DNA of 64,000 nucleotides, taken from NCBI GenBank assembly GCA_016294075.1, contig JAEDCQ010000002.1:124001-188000 (forward strand). The letters are read 5' to 3'. Below are positions 1 to 9,405 of this stretch, piece by piece. Source of the DNA: Lachnospiraceae bacterium (GTDB lineage Bacteria > Bacillota > Clostridia > Lachnospirales > Lachnospiraceae). The stretch's first letter is position 1. The number at the start of each line of letters is the position of its first letter. The position numbers and the translations under genes are program-made. Under the pieces are notes generated by a model. It was not told where the DNA came from, searched no databases, and worked only from the letters and a program-made list of their open reading frames with translations.

Positions 1-2
1 AA

Positions 3-1709
3 CAGAAACGTTTAATGGTACTCATTGTTTTTCTGATGCTGATTGGCGGTATGTTGGAAAGTTTGAGCATTTCCGTCGTCATTCCGGTAATTGAGGTATT
101 ATTGGATCCGGATGCGGTTATGAATAACAAATACATGGCAGCATTATATAACGGACTGCATCTGCAGAGCATTACACAGTTTACGATTGTGATGATGCTT
201 GCCTTGATAGGCGCTTTCGTATTAAAGAATCTGTTTTTGTTTTTGCAAAGTATTGTGCAGCTTCGCTTTGTTTATACAAATCAATTTGCAACATCCCGAA
301 AAATGATGATTAATTATATGAATCGTCCGTATGAATATTACCTGAATGCGGATACCGCAGTCATTCAAAGAAGCATTACCTCAGATGTAAACAATATGTA
401 CGGATTGATCCTGAGTCTTTTACAGCTGATTAGTGAGGCAGTTGTTTTTGCATGTCTCGTGGCGGTATTGTTAGTAGTTGATGCCATGATGATTCTGACC
501 ATTGCCGCACTGCTTTTAATTGTATTACTCCTGATTAAGATAGTGATTAAACCGATTATGGTAAAGGCAGGGCAGGAAAATCAGGATTTTTATTCCGAGT
601 TGTTTAAATGGATTGAACAGTCGGTAATGGGAATTAAAGAGATTAAGATTGCAAATAAAGAGCAGTATTTTATAAATGAATACGCGAAATGCGGCTTCGG
701 TTATGTGAATGCCGTTCAAAGATATAATTTATTTAACTCAACTCCCCGTCTTTTGATTGAGACCGTCTGTATAGCAGGACTTGTTTTATATATGCTGGCT
801 GTAATGCTGCATGGGGCAAGTGTAACGGAAATGCTGCCACAGCTTACCACCTTCGGACTTGCTGCCATGCGTTTGATTCCGAGTGCAAACAGGATAAACA
901 ATCATCTGACAAGCATTTCCTATTTTGAACCGTTTTTCATGGGCGTGTCCGATAATCTGCAGGAGGATATCCATGATGACGGTATTGTGTATGATGTGGA
1001 AGCATACACACATGCAAAAGAAGTCACAAAAATGGATGTCAAAAAAGAAATTACATTACAGGACATCACGTATAAATATCCGAATTCAGAGGCTCTTATT
1101 TTTGACCACGCGGATATGACAATACCTATCGGTTCGGCAGTTGGTATCGTAGGAACCTCCGGTTCCGGAAAAACAACAATTGTAGATGTTATGCTCGGTC
1201 TTTTGAATCTGCAGACCGGCAGTATTCTTGCAGATGGAGTTAATGTTCAGACAAATTATGAAGGGTGGCTGAAAAATATCGGCTATATTCCGCAGACAAT
1301 TTTCATGATAGATTCTACTATTCGTAAAAACGTTGCATTTGGTATTGCGGACGAGGATATCGATGATAATAGAGTATGGGAAGTATTAAAAGAAGCGCAG
1401 CTGGACGAGTTTGTGCGCACCCTCCCGGATGGACTGGATACCGGAATCGGCGAGCGTGGTATTCGTATTTCCGGCGGACAAAGACAGCGTATCGGTATCG
1501 CAAGAGCCTTGTATGAAGACCCCGAGGTATTGGTATTGGATGAAGCTACTTCAGCGCTTGATAACGATACGGAAGCCGCAATTATGGAATCCATTAACCG
1601 TCTGCATGGAAAGAAGACACTTGTTATTATTGCCCACCGTTTGCAGACAATTGAAAAATGTGACATGGTATTCCGCGTGGAAAACGGGAAAATCAATCGT
1701 GAGAGATAA
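3..1709 (+). CDS. ABC-type lipid-linked glycan flippase, 5' end cut by window
   Basis: Permease-ATPase half-transporter of the PglK/MsbA-like kind, expected to flip a lipid-linked oligosaccharide across the cytoplasmic membrane as a dimer. The first ~320 residues are membrane helices and cytoplasmic loops. The ATPase follows, with Walker A GTSGSGKTT at 1152-1178, signature ISGGQRQR at 1467-1490, Walker B LVLDEATSALD just after 1527 and a switch His in AHRL near 1630. The frame is open to the left edge: the codons before the first ATG (15) read QKRL and match the N-terminal region of the complete paralogue at 55931. The true start is therefore outside the window and the ATG at 15 is internal. 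Substrate cannot be read from sequence; the setting says glycan. It could instead export a peptide or lipid, which is less likely here. Confidence 0.9.
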   Translation, partial: QKRLMVLIVFLMLIGGMLESLSISVVIPVIEVLLDPDAVMNNKYMAALYNGLHLQSITQFTIVMMLALIGAFVLKNLFLFLQSIVQLRFVYTNQFATSRKMMINYMNRPYEYYLNADTAVIQRSITSDVNNMYGLILSLLQLISEAVVFACLVAVLLVVDAMMILTIAALLLIVLLLIKIVIKPIMVKAGQENQDFYSELFKWIEQSVMGIKEIKIANKEQYFINEYAKCGFGYVNAVQRYNLFNSTPRLLIETVCIAGLVLYMLAVMLHGASVTEMLPQLTTFGLAAMRLIPSANRINNHLTSISYFEPFFMGVSDNLQEDIHDDGIVYDVEAYTHAKEVTKMDVKKEITLQDITYKYPNSEALIFDHADMTIPIGSAVGIVGTSGSGKTTIVDVMLGLLNLQTGSILADGVNVQTNYEGWLKNIGYIPQTIFMIDSTIRKNVAFGIADEDIDDNRVWEVLKEAQLDEFVRTLPDGLDTGIGERGIRISGGQRQRIGIARALYEDPEVLVLDEATSALDNDTEAAIMESINRLHGKKTLVIIAHRLQTIEKCDMVFRVENGKINRER

Positions 1710-1780
1710 TCTGTCAAAAAACTGAGAATTACAGGAAAATCAGTAGCGGATGATAATATAGCAATAATCTGAATATTAAA

Positions 1781-1842
1781 TAAAGCAGTAAATACTGAAT
1801 CGAAAAAAGATTAAAGCAGTAAAATGCTGAATTGAAAAAAGA
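1781..1842 (+). repeat. Two imperfect 31-bp direct copies before the GtrA-like gene
   Basis: Two adjacent copies, starting at 1781 and 1812, both follow the pattern TAAAGCAGTA-n-TGCTGAAT-n-GAAAAAAGA with a few changes. They fill the gap between the ABC gene and the GtrA-like gene and run into its ribosome binding site (AGAGGA). No function is evident. Confidence 0.6.
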
Positions 1843-1851
1843 GGAAACACA

Positions 1852-2292
1852 ATGAAGAAATTATGGAACTTTGCATGGGATATGTACCGCAAATATGAGG
1901 AAGGAATCAATTACTTGTTCTGGGGTGGCGTAGCCTTTGTACTTAGCATGGTATTATTCTATATCTTTGCCAATATAATGATGCTGGATGAACAGATTGC
2001 CAATATAATTACATGGGTTATCTGTGTCATATTTGCCTACTTAACAAACCGTACATTTGTGTTTAAGAGCAAGACGACAGGAGCCAAAGCCGTTACAAAG
2101 GAATTTGTGGATTTTACGGCGGCACGTCTGGCAACACTGGTATTGGAAAATGCGGTATTGTTTGTGTGTATTGACTTGTTTTTGTGGCACAATATGCTTG
2201 CGAAGCTTCTTGGACAGTTTTTGGTAATTGTATCGAATTATGTTCTGTCCAAATTGTGGATATTTAAAAAGAAAGACAGTAATGAAGCTTAA
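1852..2292 (+). CDS. GtrA-like membrane protein
   Basis: Small polytopic protein of 146 residues with about four hydrophobic helices. It carries the GtrA family hallmark after helix 2 (LTNRTFVF, near residues 65-72). GtrA family members are thought to flip undecaprenyl-phosphate-linked monosaccharides for side-branch glycosylation, working with a GtrB-type GT2 and a membrane glycosyltransferase. A GtrB/ArnC-like GT2 lies at 10924 and several GT-C-like membrane proteins are nearby, so the three parts of such a system are present though not adjacent. The start has an AGAGGA ribosome binding site about 6 bases upstream. The family call is firm; the sugar is unknown. Confidence 0.85.
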   Translation: MKKLWNFAWDMYRKYEEGINYLFWGGVAFVLSMVLFYIFANIMMLDEQIANIITWVICVIFAYLTNRTFVFKSKTTGAKAVTKEFVDFTAARLATLVLENAVLFVCIDLFLWHNMLAKLLGQFLVIVSNYVLSKLWIFKKKDSNEA

Positions 2293-2312
2293 ACAGTTGC
2301 AACGGAGGGCGC

Positions 2313-3356
2313 ATGGAAAAGAAACGACAATCGAATTTTGAAATATTGCGTGTGCTGGCAATGGCAATGATTGTCGCGATGCATTATATGCTAAAGGGCG
2401 GCATCGCCGTGCCTATGTCTGAAAACGGTAGTATAGTGAATCATGTGGCATGGTTGATAGAGGCTTTTTGTATTGTGGCTGCTAATTGTTATGTTTTGAT
2501 AAGTGGCTATTTTCTGGTGGAAGCGGAATGGAAATTAAAAAAGCTGATTGCATTGGCAGCGCAGGTTTTCTTTTATGCATTGCTTATTCCAATCGTATGT
2601 ATGCTTTTCGGCATAGGAAATGTGGCGGGTTGGTCTGTTTATGAGTGGATATTTGCAGTATTACCGTTGCAGATGGATCATTATTGGTTTGCTACTTCTT
2701 ATGTATTGCTATTTATGCTTGTGCCTGTGCTGGCACCGGGAATAAAGCAGCTTTCTCGGAAGCAATTGCAGATAACGATTGGTGTCCTACTGATATATTA
2801 TTGTGTAATTAAGTCATTAAGCCCTATTTTATTATCAACGGATAGATACGGATATGATTTGGGATGGTTTATCTGCCTGTTTTTAATTGCAGGATATATT
2901 CGTTTGTACGGAATTCTTTTTTTTACAGGGAAAGGAAGAAGCTTGATCATCTATGTACTCTGCTCTATTGGTATATTCGGAATCAGTTCGCTGGCAGGAT
3001 TTATTTGCCGAGAAACCGGACTCTTAAAATATTATATGGATATGCCATACTGCTATAACTATTTTCTGACTCTGGTTGGGGCTGTGGCATTGTTTTATGT
3101 ATTTAAGCAGATGCCAGTGAAACAGGGAAACCTAACGAAACTCGTTTGCAGAATTGCCCCCTATACATTCGGGATTTATCTGATTCATGAAAACCTTGCA
3201 ATCCGCAATTTATGGATGATATGGCTGGGAGCGGAAAATGTGAAAAACAGCCTGTTATTCATTCTGCAGATGCTGTTTGCGGTAGTGGTAGTATTCGCGT
3301 TTGGAATTATTATCGATTTTGCAAGAAAGAAGATATTTGACTGTTTCTTGCACTGA
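2313..3356 (+). CDS. Acyltransferase family 3 (OafA/WecH-like) membrane protein
   Basis: Integral membrane protein of 347 residues with about ten helices. The N-terminus has the acyltransferase-3 signature, with R13 and H24 giving the R-X10-H pattern on and after the first helix. Family members acylate (usually O-acetylate) sugars of O-antigen, capsule or peptidoglycan on the outer face of the membrane. No C-terminal SGNH domain is fused, but separate SGNH proteins occur at 36085, 45463 and 51025. A GGAGG ribosome binding site lies just upstream and the gene follows the GtrA-like gene by 20 bases, suggesting cotranscription. Glycan O-acetylation is inferred from family and context. Confidence 0.85.
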   Translation: MEKKRQSNFEILRVLAMAMIVAMHYMLKGGIAVPMSENGSIVNHVAWLIEAFCIVAANCYVLISGYFLVEAEWKLKKLIALAAQVFFYALLIPIVCMLFGIGNVAGWSVYEWIFAVLPLQMDHYWFATSYVLLFMLVPVLAPGIKQLSRKQLQITIGVLLIYYCVIKSLSPILLSTDRYGYDLGWFICLFLIAGYIRLYGILFFTGKGRSLIIYVLCSIGIFGISSLAGFICRETGLLKYYMDMPYCYNYFLTLVGAVALFYVFKQMPVKQGNLTKLVCRIAPYTFGIYLIHENLAIRNLWMIWLGAENVKNSLLFILQMLFAVVVVFAFGIIIDFARKKIFDCFLH

Positions 3357-3427
3357 AAGAAATTTGTAATATATGGTATCGGAATTAAGGTGCTTCAGAA
3401 TACCAGGATGCTTGAATGAGGACGGCT

Positions 3428-3730
3428 ATGACAGATATAAATGAAACGGGAATCAGACAGAAGGTTATAAATGAAATAAAAGATTATGCAGGATTATATG
3501 AACTGAAAAAAGTCATCTTATTTGGGTCCCGTGCAAGAGGTGACTACAAGGAAAAAAGTGATATCGATCTTGCGGTTACAGGCGGTAATGTAGCAGCCTT
3601 TTCAATCGCAGTTGATGAAAATACGAGTACCTTGTTAAAATTTGATATTGTTGATTTAGATGCTTCGGTGCAGGAAGAACTCAGCCAATCCATTGAAAGA
3701 GAAGGAATTGTAATTTATGAAAAAGTATGA
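3428..3730 (+). CDS. mntA: MntA-like minimal nucleotidyltransferase (antitoxin)
   Basis: Small nucleotidyltransferase of the MNT type. It has the complete GS-X10-DXD motif: GSRARG at about residues 37-42 and SDIDL at 48-52, counted from an alternative upstream ATG at 3416. In type VII HepT/MntA pairs this protein silences the HEPN RNase by AMPylating a tyrosine beside its active site. The partner gene overlaps its end by 14 bases in another frame. I prefer the ATG at 3428 because GAGGA lies about 5 bases upstream; 3416 has only a weak site. The pair sits between glycan genes and looks inserted into the locus, with no glycan role expected. Confidence 0.85.
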   Translation: MTDINETGIRQKVINEIKDYAGLYELKKVILFGSRARGDYKEKSDIDLAVTGGNVAAFSIAVDENTSTLLKFDIVDLDASVQEELSQSIEREGIVIYEKV

Positions 3731-4106
3731 AAACTTTTGTAATGCTTTGGTAAATTTAAAAGAAATTTATGATTATGAAGAACCGTATGGGAATGTAGAA
3801 TTGACAGGATTGGTAGGACTTTTTGAGGTATGTTTTGAGCAGTCGTGGAAAGCAATGAAAGAGATTTTAGAGGATAACGGTTATGACAGTGCTCAGACAG
3901 GCTCTCCGCGCCATATTATTAAAACAGCTTATCAGGCTGGAATGATAGAAAATGAAGAAGCGTGGCTAAAGTCATTGGTTTCCCGAAACAATGATGCACA
4001 TGCTTATAATAAGAATGTTGCCCTTGATATTATACATGAAACTAAAGAAACATATTATGGGATGTTTTGTGAACTGAAAGAAAAGCTTGAACAGAATTGG
4101 ATATAA
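3717..4106 (+). CDS. hepT: HepT-like HEPN toxin (HI0074 family)
   Basis: All-helical HEPN protein of 129 residues, long annotated as nucleotidyltransferase substrate-binding protein of the HI0074 family. It has the full RX4HXY motif of HepT toxins: R90, H95 and Y97 in the stretch RNNDAHAY. R and H form the RNase site and Y is the residue that MntA AMPylates in the characterised pair. The start overlaps the MNT gene by 14 bases, which implies translational coupling. All key residues are intact in both genes, so the module looks functional. Its target RNA is unknown. Confidence 0.88.
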   Translation: MKKYENFCNALVNLKEIYDYEEPYGNVELTGLVGLFEVCFEQSWKAMKEILEDNGYDSAQTGSPRHIIKTAYQAGMIENEEAWLKSLVSRNNDAHAYNKNVALDIIHETKETYYGMFCELKEKLEQNWI

Positions 4107-4136
4107 GCATTTCGCAGAAAAGGAAAATAGATTACC

Positions 4137-5960
4137 TTGAAAAGATTGCAGAAAATTTATCAAAAATATAAAAACTGCATAACGAACCGGATATTCCCGA
4201 TGATACTTTTATTTTACCCATTGATTAAGATTAATCAGGGAATTGACGTATCAGATTCCACATACAGTTTGGGTAATTATCTGTTTTTTAACCGGTTGAA
4301 AGGAACCTGGGTAATATCCACATACCTTTCTAATGTAATTGGATGGATACTGACAAAGCTCCCATTTGGAACGACTCTGCCGGGGATGTATTTGTATACC
4401 GGTCTTATCGTCAGTGCGTTGGTAATAATCCTATATTATCTTCTGCGCAAATGGATGCCTGATTGGATTGCGTTTGCGGGAGAATTTATTGCAATCGGAT
4501 TCCTCTGGATTCCTACGGGAATTTTATATAATTATCTGACATATGTATTTTTTGCTCTGGGAGCCGTTTTCCTATATAAAGGGCTTACAGAAGAAAAGAA
4601 CAGGCTGTTAATTGCTGCAGGAATTATGCTTGGCATTAATGTATGGGTGCGTATCCCAAATCTTGCAGAAATGGCTCTTATTGTATGTGTCTGGTATTAT
4701 TGCTATATTCAGCAGGAGAAAACATCCGATTCTTATACCGACTCGCAAAAAAACGCTTCGCCGACTTCTAGAAATGCAATCCATTTTTTCAATGCACTAC
4801 GAAAGACCGGCTTCTGTGTGGTTGGCTATGCGACAGGCGTTTTTGTGCCGCTTATTATGATACTGATTCAGTACGGACTTAGCGGTATCATGGAGATGAT
4901 TCAGGGATTGTCTCAGATTCAGAGTGGAGATGATTCATATACAATCTTTTCAATGCTGAAAGCAACAGCCGATGCTTATGTAAGGACCGGAAAGTGGGCA
5001 GCTTTTATTTTGACAGGCATTGTGCTTGGATTGGCTATGTTTGTCATAAAAAAAGATAAATTTATACCGGCCAAAAAGATACTGTATCTTGGTGGAATTG
5101 TTATTCTGTTTCGCTTTTTCTGGGGGAGAGGGATGTTTTCCTTCCGTTATTATGAAGATTATACCAGCATGTATGAGTGGGGAATGCTCGGGTTGTATCT
5201 GGCGTTAGCCGCATGTGTGTATCTACTTTTCGGGAAAGGGGTATCCGCACACGAGCGATTATGGGGAATGATATCACTAGTTGTTCTTTGCATTACACCG
5301 CTTGGCAGTAATAATTATACCTATCAGAACCTGAATAATCTATTTTTGACAGCGCCGATAACAATATATGCTTTCGTAAAATTATTCAGAAGGAGATATC
5401 AGAAGGAGAAACAGGCGCTTGCTTTTCCGTGGAAAGCGATGGTTGCTGCGATTGCTTTTATGATTACCATACAAAGCATCGGATTTCATGTTTTTTTTGT
5501 ATTTCGTGATGGTATGGATGGAACAAAACGTGACACTGTCTTACATGAGCCGGCAGTCGTAGCAGGAATGAAAACAACGAAAGAAAATGCGGAGAATGTT
5601 GGCGGATTACTTGTGTATATAGAGAAGAAAAAAGAGGCTGCACAGTTGGATAGTGAATTAAACGGAAAAGAATTGACAGAGGCCGTTTATTATGGGGATT
5701 GCCCGGGACTATCGTTCTTGCTACAGATACCTTCGGCACTCGACTCAAGCTGGCCGGATTTGGATTCCTTCTCCGTTAAACAGATGGAAGAGAATCTTTT
5801 GTCTTTAGAACAAATGCCGCTTATTATTATTCGGCACACAGAACCTACAAGCCATTCTTTTACAGAAAAACAGGAAATGCTACAGGACTATATGAGCGTC
5901 AGACATTATGAAGCAGTGTATGAAAACGCAGGTTTTTCTGTGTATGAGCCCATGGAATAG
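4137..5960 (+). CDS. Large membrane protein, probable GT-C-type glycosyltransferase
   Basis: 607 residues, beginning with TTG (AAAGGA upstream). About eleven hydrophobic segments occupy residues 18-460. The first outer loop contains an acidic pair (DVSDS, near residues 39-43), the place where GT-C enzymes keep a catalytic acid. The last ~140 residues are soluble and probably lie outside the membrane. I do not recognise a named family beyond a general resemblance to GT-C/PMT-like proteins. In this locus it would use a polyprenyl-phosphate sugar as donor to add a residue on the outer face; this is inference. A polymerase role is possible but the ligase-type motifs are missing. Confidence 0.7.
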   Translation: MKRLQKIYQKYKNCITNRIFPMILLFYPLIKINQGIDVSDSTYSLGNYLFFNRLKGTWVISTYLSNVIGWILTKLPFGTTLPGMYLYTGLIVSALVIILYYLLRKWMPDWIAFAGEFIAIGFLWIPTGILYNYLTYVFFALGAVFLYKGLTEEKNRLLIAAGIMLGINVWVRIPNLAEMALIVCVWYYCYIQQEKTSDSYTDSQKNASPTSRNAIHFFNALRKTGFCVVGYATGVFVPLIMILIQYGLSGIMEMIQGLSQIQSGDDSYTIFSMLKATADAYVRTGKWAAFILTGIVLGLAMFVIKKDKFIPAKKILYLGGIVILFRFFWGRGMFSFRYYEDYTSMYEWGMLGLYLALAACVYLLFGKGVSAHERLWGMISLVVLCITPLGSNNYTYQNLNNLFLTAPITIYAFVKLFRRRYQKEKQALAFPWKAMVAAIAFMITIQSIGFHVFFVFRDGMDGTKRDTVLHEPAVVAGMKTTKENAENVGGLLVYIEKKKEAAQLDSELNGKELTEAVYYGDCPGLSFLLQIPSALDSSWPDLDSFSVKQMEENLLSLEQMPLIIIRHTEPTSHSFTEKQEMLQDYMSVRHYEAVYENAGFSVYEPME

Positions 5961-5974
5961 GAAGGGAGAACACT

Positions 5975-7102
5975 ATGATAAATTTTAACGTACCCCCTTT
6001 TACGGGAAAAGAGACGGAATATATTATGGAGGCTGTAAAGGCGCAGAAAATCTGTGGTGACGGGCAGTTTACCAAAAAATGTAATGCGTGGTTAGAGGAA
6101 AAGACGGGAGCAGTAAAGGCATTGCTTACAACCTCCTGTACCCATGCAACGGAAATGGCTGCATTGCTTGCTGATGTGAAGCCGGGAGATGAAGTTATCA
6201 TGCCGTCCTATACATTTGTTTCGACAGCGGATGCTTTTGTTCTTCGAGGAGCAACTCCGGTATTTGTGGATATTCGTCCGGACACGATGAACATTGACGA
6301 AAAGAAAATAGAAGCGGCAATTACAGACAAAACAGTCGGTATTGTACCGGTTCATTATGCAGGGGTTGCCTGTGAAATGGATACGATTATGGATGTTGCA
6401 AAACGTCATAATCTTTGGGTGATTGAAGATGCGGCACAGGGGATTATGTCAACCTATAAAGGTAAAGCTCTCGGAACCTTTGGAGAATTTGGTTGCTTTT
6501 CCTTCCATGAGACAAAGAATTACAGCATGGGAGAGGGCGGCGCTATACTGATTCGCGATGAAGAAAAAATTGAAGATGCGGAAATCCTGCGGGAAAAAGG
6601 AACAAACCGAAGCAAATTCTTCCGCGGACAGATTGATAAATATACCTGGGTGAATCAGGGCTCCAGTTATCTTCCGAGTGATATGAATGCAGCATATCTC
6701 TGGGCACAGCTTGAGATGGCCGAGAAGATTAATGATTACCGCATTTCGATTTGGGAACAGTATTGGAGAGAACTGACCCCGCTTGCGGAAGCAGGAAAAA
6801 TTGAATTGCCGACTGTTCCCAAAGACTGCGTACACAACGCGCATATGTTTTATATTAAAGCAAAGGATATTGAGGAGCGCAGTGCTTTAATCAGCTATAT
6901 GAAAGAAAACGGCGTATTGACAGTGTTCCATTATATTCCACTTCATACTGCTCCGGCAGGATTAAAATTCGGTCGTTTTCACGGGGAAGATAAATATACA
7001 ACAAAGGAAAGTGAGCGTTTGGTACGTCTTCCGCTTTACTTTGGCTTAAAGGAAGAGGAAGTATCGTATATCTGTGATAAAGTACGGGAATTTTATAGAT
7101 AA
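5975..7102 (+). CDS. wecE: dTDP-4-amino-4,6-dideoxy-sugar transaminase (WecE/RffA family)
   Basis: PLP-dependent sugar aminotransferase of the DegT/DnrJ/EryC1/StrS class, 375 residues. Its sequence tracks Escherichia coli WecE/RffA along the whole length: CGDG at 27-30, MPSYTFVSTA at 76-85, PVHYAGVACEMDTI at about 125-138, EDAAQG at 151-156 and the PLP lysine K181 in FHETKNY. WecE converts dTDP-4-keto-6-deoxyglucose to dTDP-4-amino-4,6-dideoxygalactose. No rmlA or rmlB gene is in the window, so the keto sugar must come from elsewhere. The GNAT enzyme at 10385 could N-acetylate the product as WecD does. The start has a strong GGGAG site. Confidence 0.93.
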   Translation: MINFNVPPFTGKETEYIMEAVKAQKICGDGQFTKKCNAWLEEKTGAVKALLTTSCTHATEMAALLADVKPGDEVIMPSYTFVSTADAFVLRGATPVFVDIRPDTMNIDEKKIEAAITDKTVGIVPVHYAGVACEMDTIMDVAKRHNLWVIEDAAQGIMSTYKGKALGTFGEFGCFSFHETKNYSMGEGGAILIRDEEKIEDAEILREKGTNRSKFFRGQIDKYTWVNQGSSYLPSDMNAAYLWAQLEMAEKINDYRISIWEQYWRELTPLAEAGKIELPTVPKDCVHNAHMFYIKAKDIEERSALISYMKENGVLTVFHYIPLHTAPAGLKFGRFHGEDKYTTKESERLVRLPLYFGLKEEEVSYICDKVREFYR

Positions 7103-7123
7103 AACAAGAAAGGCAGGACAAAG

Positions 7124-8872
7124 ATGAACAGAACGAAATATAGACTACATCTTAATAGTGTGCTGGCTCTTTGTCTCGTAGTCTGCCTGTTCGGAATAGC
7201 CGGTCTCTTCTTTGATTTTTACTATGATTTGAATGATGATGTGCTGATAAAAGATATTGTTTCCGGTGCATACAGCGGAAGTCCGGATGCACACAGTATC
7301 CAAATGCTGTATCCGGTTTCATTTATTATCAGCCTGTTATACACAATTTTACCGGTGATGCCGTGGCAGGGACTTTTTTTATGCGGCTGTCATGGAATAT
7401 GTTTTTATCTGATTGCTAAAAGAAGTCTTTCTTTTACGGGAAAAACAATAAATAAAATCTTTCTGTTATTGTCGGAAGGTGTGCTTGTAATAGCTCTCTT
7501 TTTGTGGGAGCTTGTGATGGTACAATATACCGTGACTTCCGCATTATTGGCAGCCTGTGCCTGCTTTTTGGTATTTACGCAGAAAAATGATGTTAATGTT
7601 GCTGCAATTATTTTGGTTATTCTTACATTTAATATCCGTTCGGAAATGCTTCTTTTAATGAGCCCGTTTATTGCACTGACGGGAATTTTAAAATGGTCGC
7701 AGGAAAAGACCGTTTTCTCACTTGATAATGTAAAAAAATATCTGGGCTTGATTGCTGCCATTTTACTTGGAATGGGATTATCGCTTTTGATTGATTTCAT
7801 TGCCTATAGTGGTACGGAATGGAAGACATTTCGGGATTTTTTTGATGCCAGAACAAGAGTTTATGATTATACATGGTATCCGCCCTATGAAGAAGCCAAA
7901 GAATTTTATCATGAAATTGGTTTGACAGAGGTTCAGGTTGAATTGATTGATAATTACAATTTTGGATTGGACGAGGCAATTGATGCGGATGCCTTATGGT
8001 GCATTACGGAATTTGCAGAGAAAAACAGTGTAAGGAGACCACTTACAGAACGATTAAAAGAGGCTATAATCGATTATAAATGGCGAACATTTCATGAGCA
8101 GGACGCACCGTATAACTTTATTGTACTTGCTGCTTATGCAATGGTGATAGGGCTGGCAATTGTGTGCAAGGATAAATCCGCCATCTGGAAGCTCCCTTTC
8201 ATGTGGATTTTCAGAACGATTCCATGGATGTATGTGATTCTGGCAAAACGTGTTCCGCCACGAATCAGTCATCCGCTGTATTATATTGAGTTGATTATCC
8301 TGTGTGCATGGATGTTCTCGTACTCGGAAAAAAACAAAGAATCGGAAGATAGACACGGGGGTCTCAGGAGCTCGTTTGCACTTTGTGTTGCTCTTCTATT
8401 TGTATGTGGTATTATTCAATTGCCAAAGGTGTGGCAAAATCTTGAAAACGAGATGTTTCGTAGAGAATCTGTGAATGCAGTCATGCAGAAGTTTGATGCT
8501 TATGCGAAGGCCCATCCTGACAATTACTATTATATGGATGTGTATTCCACAGTAGATTTTTCGGAAAAAATGTTTCAAAATGCGGATAACAGTCATAAAA
8601 ACTATGATATTTTAGGTGGCTGGGCATCCGGCAGTCCGTTACAGAAGCAAGCGACGGTAGCTTTCCATGAAGACATGCTTTCAAGAGCAGAACTACTGTT
8701 ACTGGACAACTTTTACTTTGTAGCAGAGGATGGGGCTGATACCACATTTTTAGAAGCCTTTTATCGCGGACAAGGAATGGAGATTTCCGTATCGGAAAAA
8801 GAGCAGATTACTGCAGCAAATAAAACGCTGTGTATTTATAAACTTGATGTAGTTGGAAATATAATTAATTAA
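7124..8872 (+). CDS. Large membrane protein with DLNDD loop, probable GT-C-type
   Basis: 582 residues with a hydrophobic helix at 10-30, then an acidic outer loop (DLNDDVLIKD, near 35-44) and about nine more membrane segments before a ~150-residue soluble C-terminal region. The NDDVLIKD...SGAYSGSPDAH...MLYP pattern recurs in uncharacterised proteins of Lachnospiraceae glycan loci. The acidic loop after helix 1 fits the GT-C architecture. It is separated by 21 bases from the aminotransferase gene and is likely cotranscribed with it. Function is inferred as sugar transfer on the outer face of the membrane; no enzyme of this exact family is known to me. Confidence 0.7.
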   Translation: MNRTKYRLHLNSVLALCLVVCLFGIAGLFFDFYYDLNDDVLIKDIVSGAYSGSPDAHSIQMLYPVSFIISLLYTILPVMPWQGLFLCGCHGICFYLIAKRSLSFTGKTINKIFLLLSEGVLVIALFLWELVMVQYTVTSALLAACACFLVFTQKNDVNVAAIILVILTFNIRSEMLLLMSPFIALTGILKWSQEKTVFSLDNVKKYLGLIAAILLGMGLSLLIDFIAYSGTEWKTFRDFFDARTRVYDYTWYPPYEEAKEFYHEIGLTEVQVELIDNYNFGLDEAIDADALWCITEFAEKNSVRRPLTERLKEAIIDYKWRTFHEQDAPYNFIVLAAYAMVIGLAIVCKDKSAIWKLPFMWIFRTIPWMYVILAKRVPPRISHPLYYIELIILCAWMFSYSEKNKESEDRHGGLRSSFALCVALLFVCGIIQLPKVWQNLENEMFRRESVNAVMQKFDAYAKAHPDNYYYMDVYSTVDFSEKMFQNADNSHKNYDILGGWASGSPLQKQATVAFHEDMLSRAELLLLDNFYFVAEDGADTTFLEAFYRGQGMEISVSEKEQITAANKTLCIYKLDVVGNIIN

Positions 8873-8931
8873 AGGTATTGGGGAGATAGAAAGTAAATTT
8901 TTACTAATATTTTTCTAATAGGAATAAGTGG

Positions 8932-9405
8932 ATGAAAAAAATTATTTTATATCACGGAAGCCGTGAATGCGTTGAGTTTCCGGAAATAAGACTTGCAAAA
9001 TACAATAAAGATTTTTATTATGGATTTTATTGCACTGTTCTACAGGAACAGGCAAAACGCTGGGCTGTCAGACATAGTGGAAAAGGGATAATAAATGAAT
9101 ATTTATATGTGCCGGATGAATCTTTAAAAATTCTTACTTTTCCGGAAATGACTGAAGAATGGCTTGATTTTATTGTATCTTGTCGAAACGGAAATCCTCA
9201 TAGTTATGATATTGTGGAAGGTCCAATGGCAAATGATACGATTTTCAACTATATACAAAATTTTGCGGATGGAAAGATTTCAAGGACTGCTTTCTGGGAA
9301 TTGGCGAAATTCAAGAAGCCGACACATCAGATTAGCTTTCATACAGCAAAGGCACTTACAACACTAAAATATGTAAAGAGTTATGAGGTGTATGATGAAG
9401 AATGA
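8932..9405 (+). CDS. DUF3990-family protein (ADP-ribosyltransferase-like fold)
   Basis: 157 residues. The N-terminal pattern YHGS at 7-10, then YNKDFYYGFYCT (25-36) and QAKRWA (40-45), matches DUF3990, a family related to the ADP-ribosyltransferase fold. Such genes are typically found next to short DUF3791-type genes in gut Clostridia and behave like accessory two-gene modules. Here the next gene starts inside or just at its end, so the two are translationally coupled. This is the first gene after a 59-base gap and does not look like a glycan gene. A toxin role is a plausible guess from fold and gene pairing, not shown by the sequence. Confidence 0.75.
   Translation: MKKIILYHGSRECVEFPEIRLAKYNKDFYYGFYCTVLQEQAKRWAVRHSGKGIINEYLYVPDESLKILTFPEMTEEWLDFIVSCRNGNPHSYDIVEGPMANDTIFNYIQNFADGKISRTAFWELAKFKKPTHQISFHTAKALTTLKYVKSYEVYDEE

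Noticed and set aside
15..17. ATG at 15 as the start of the ABC transporter
   Set aside because: The frame is open upstream and the preceding codons match the N-terminal region of the paralogue at 55931, so it is internal.
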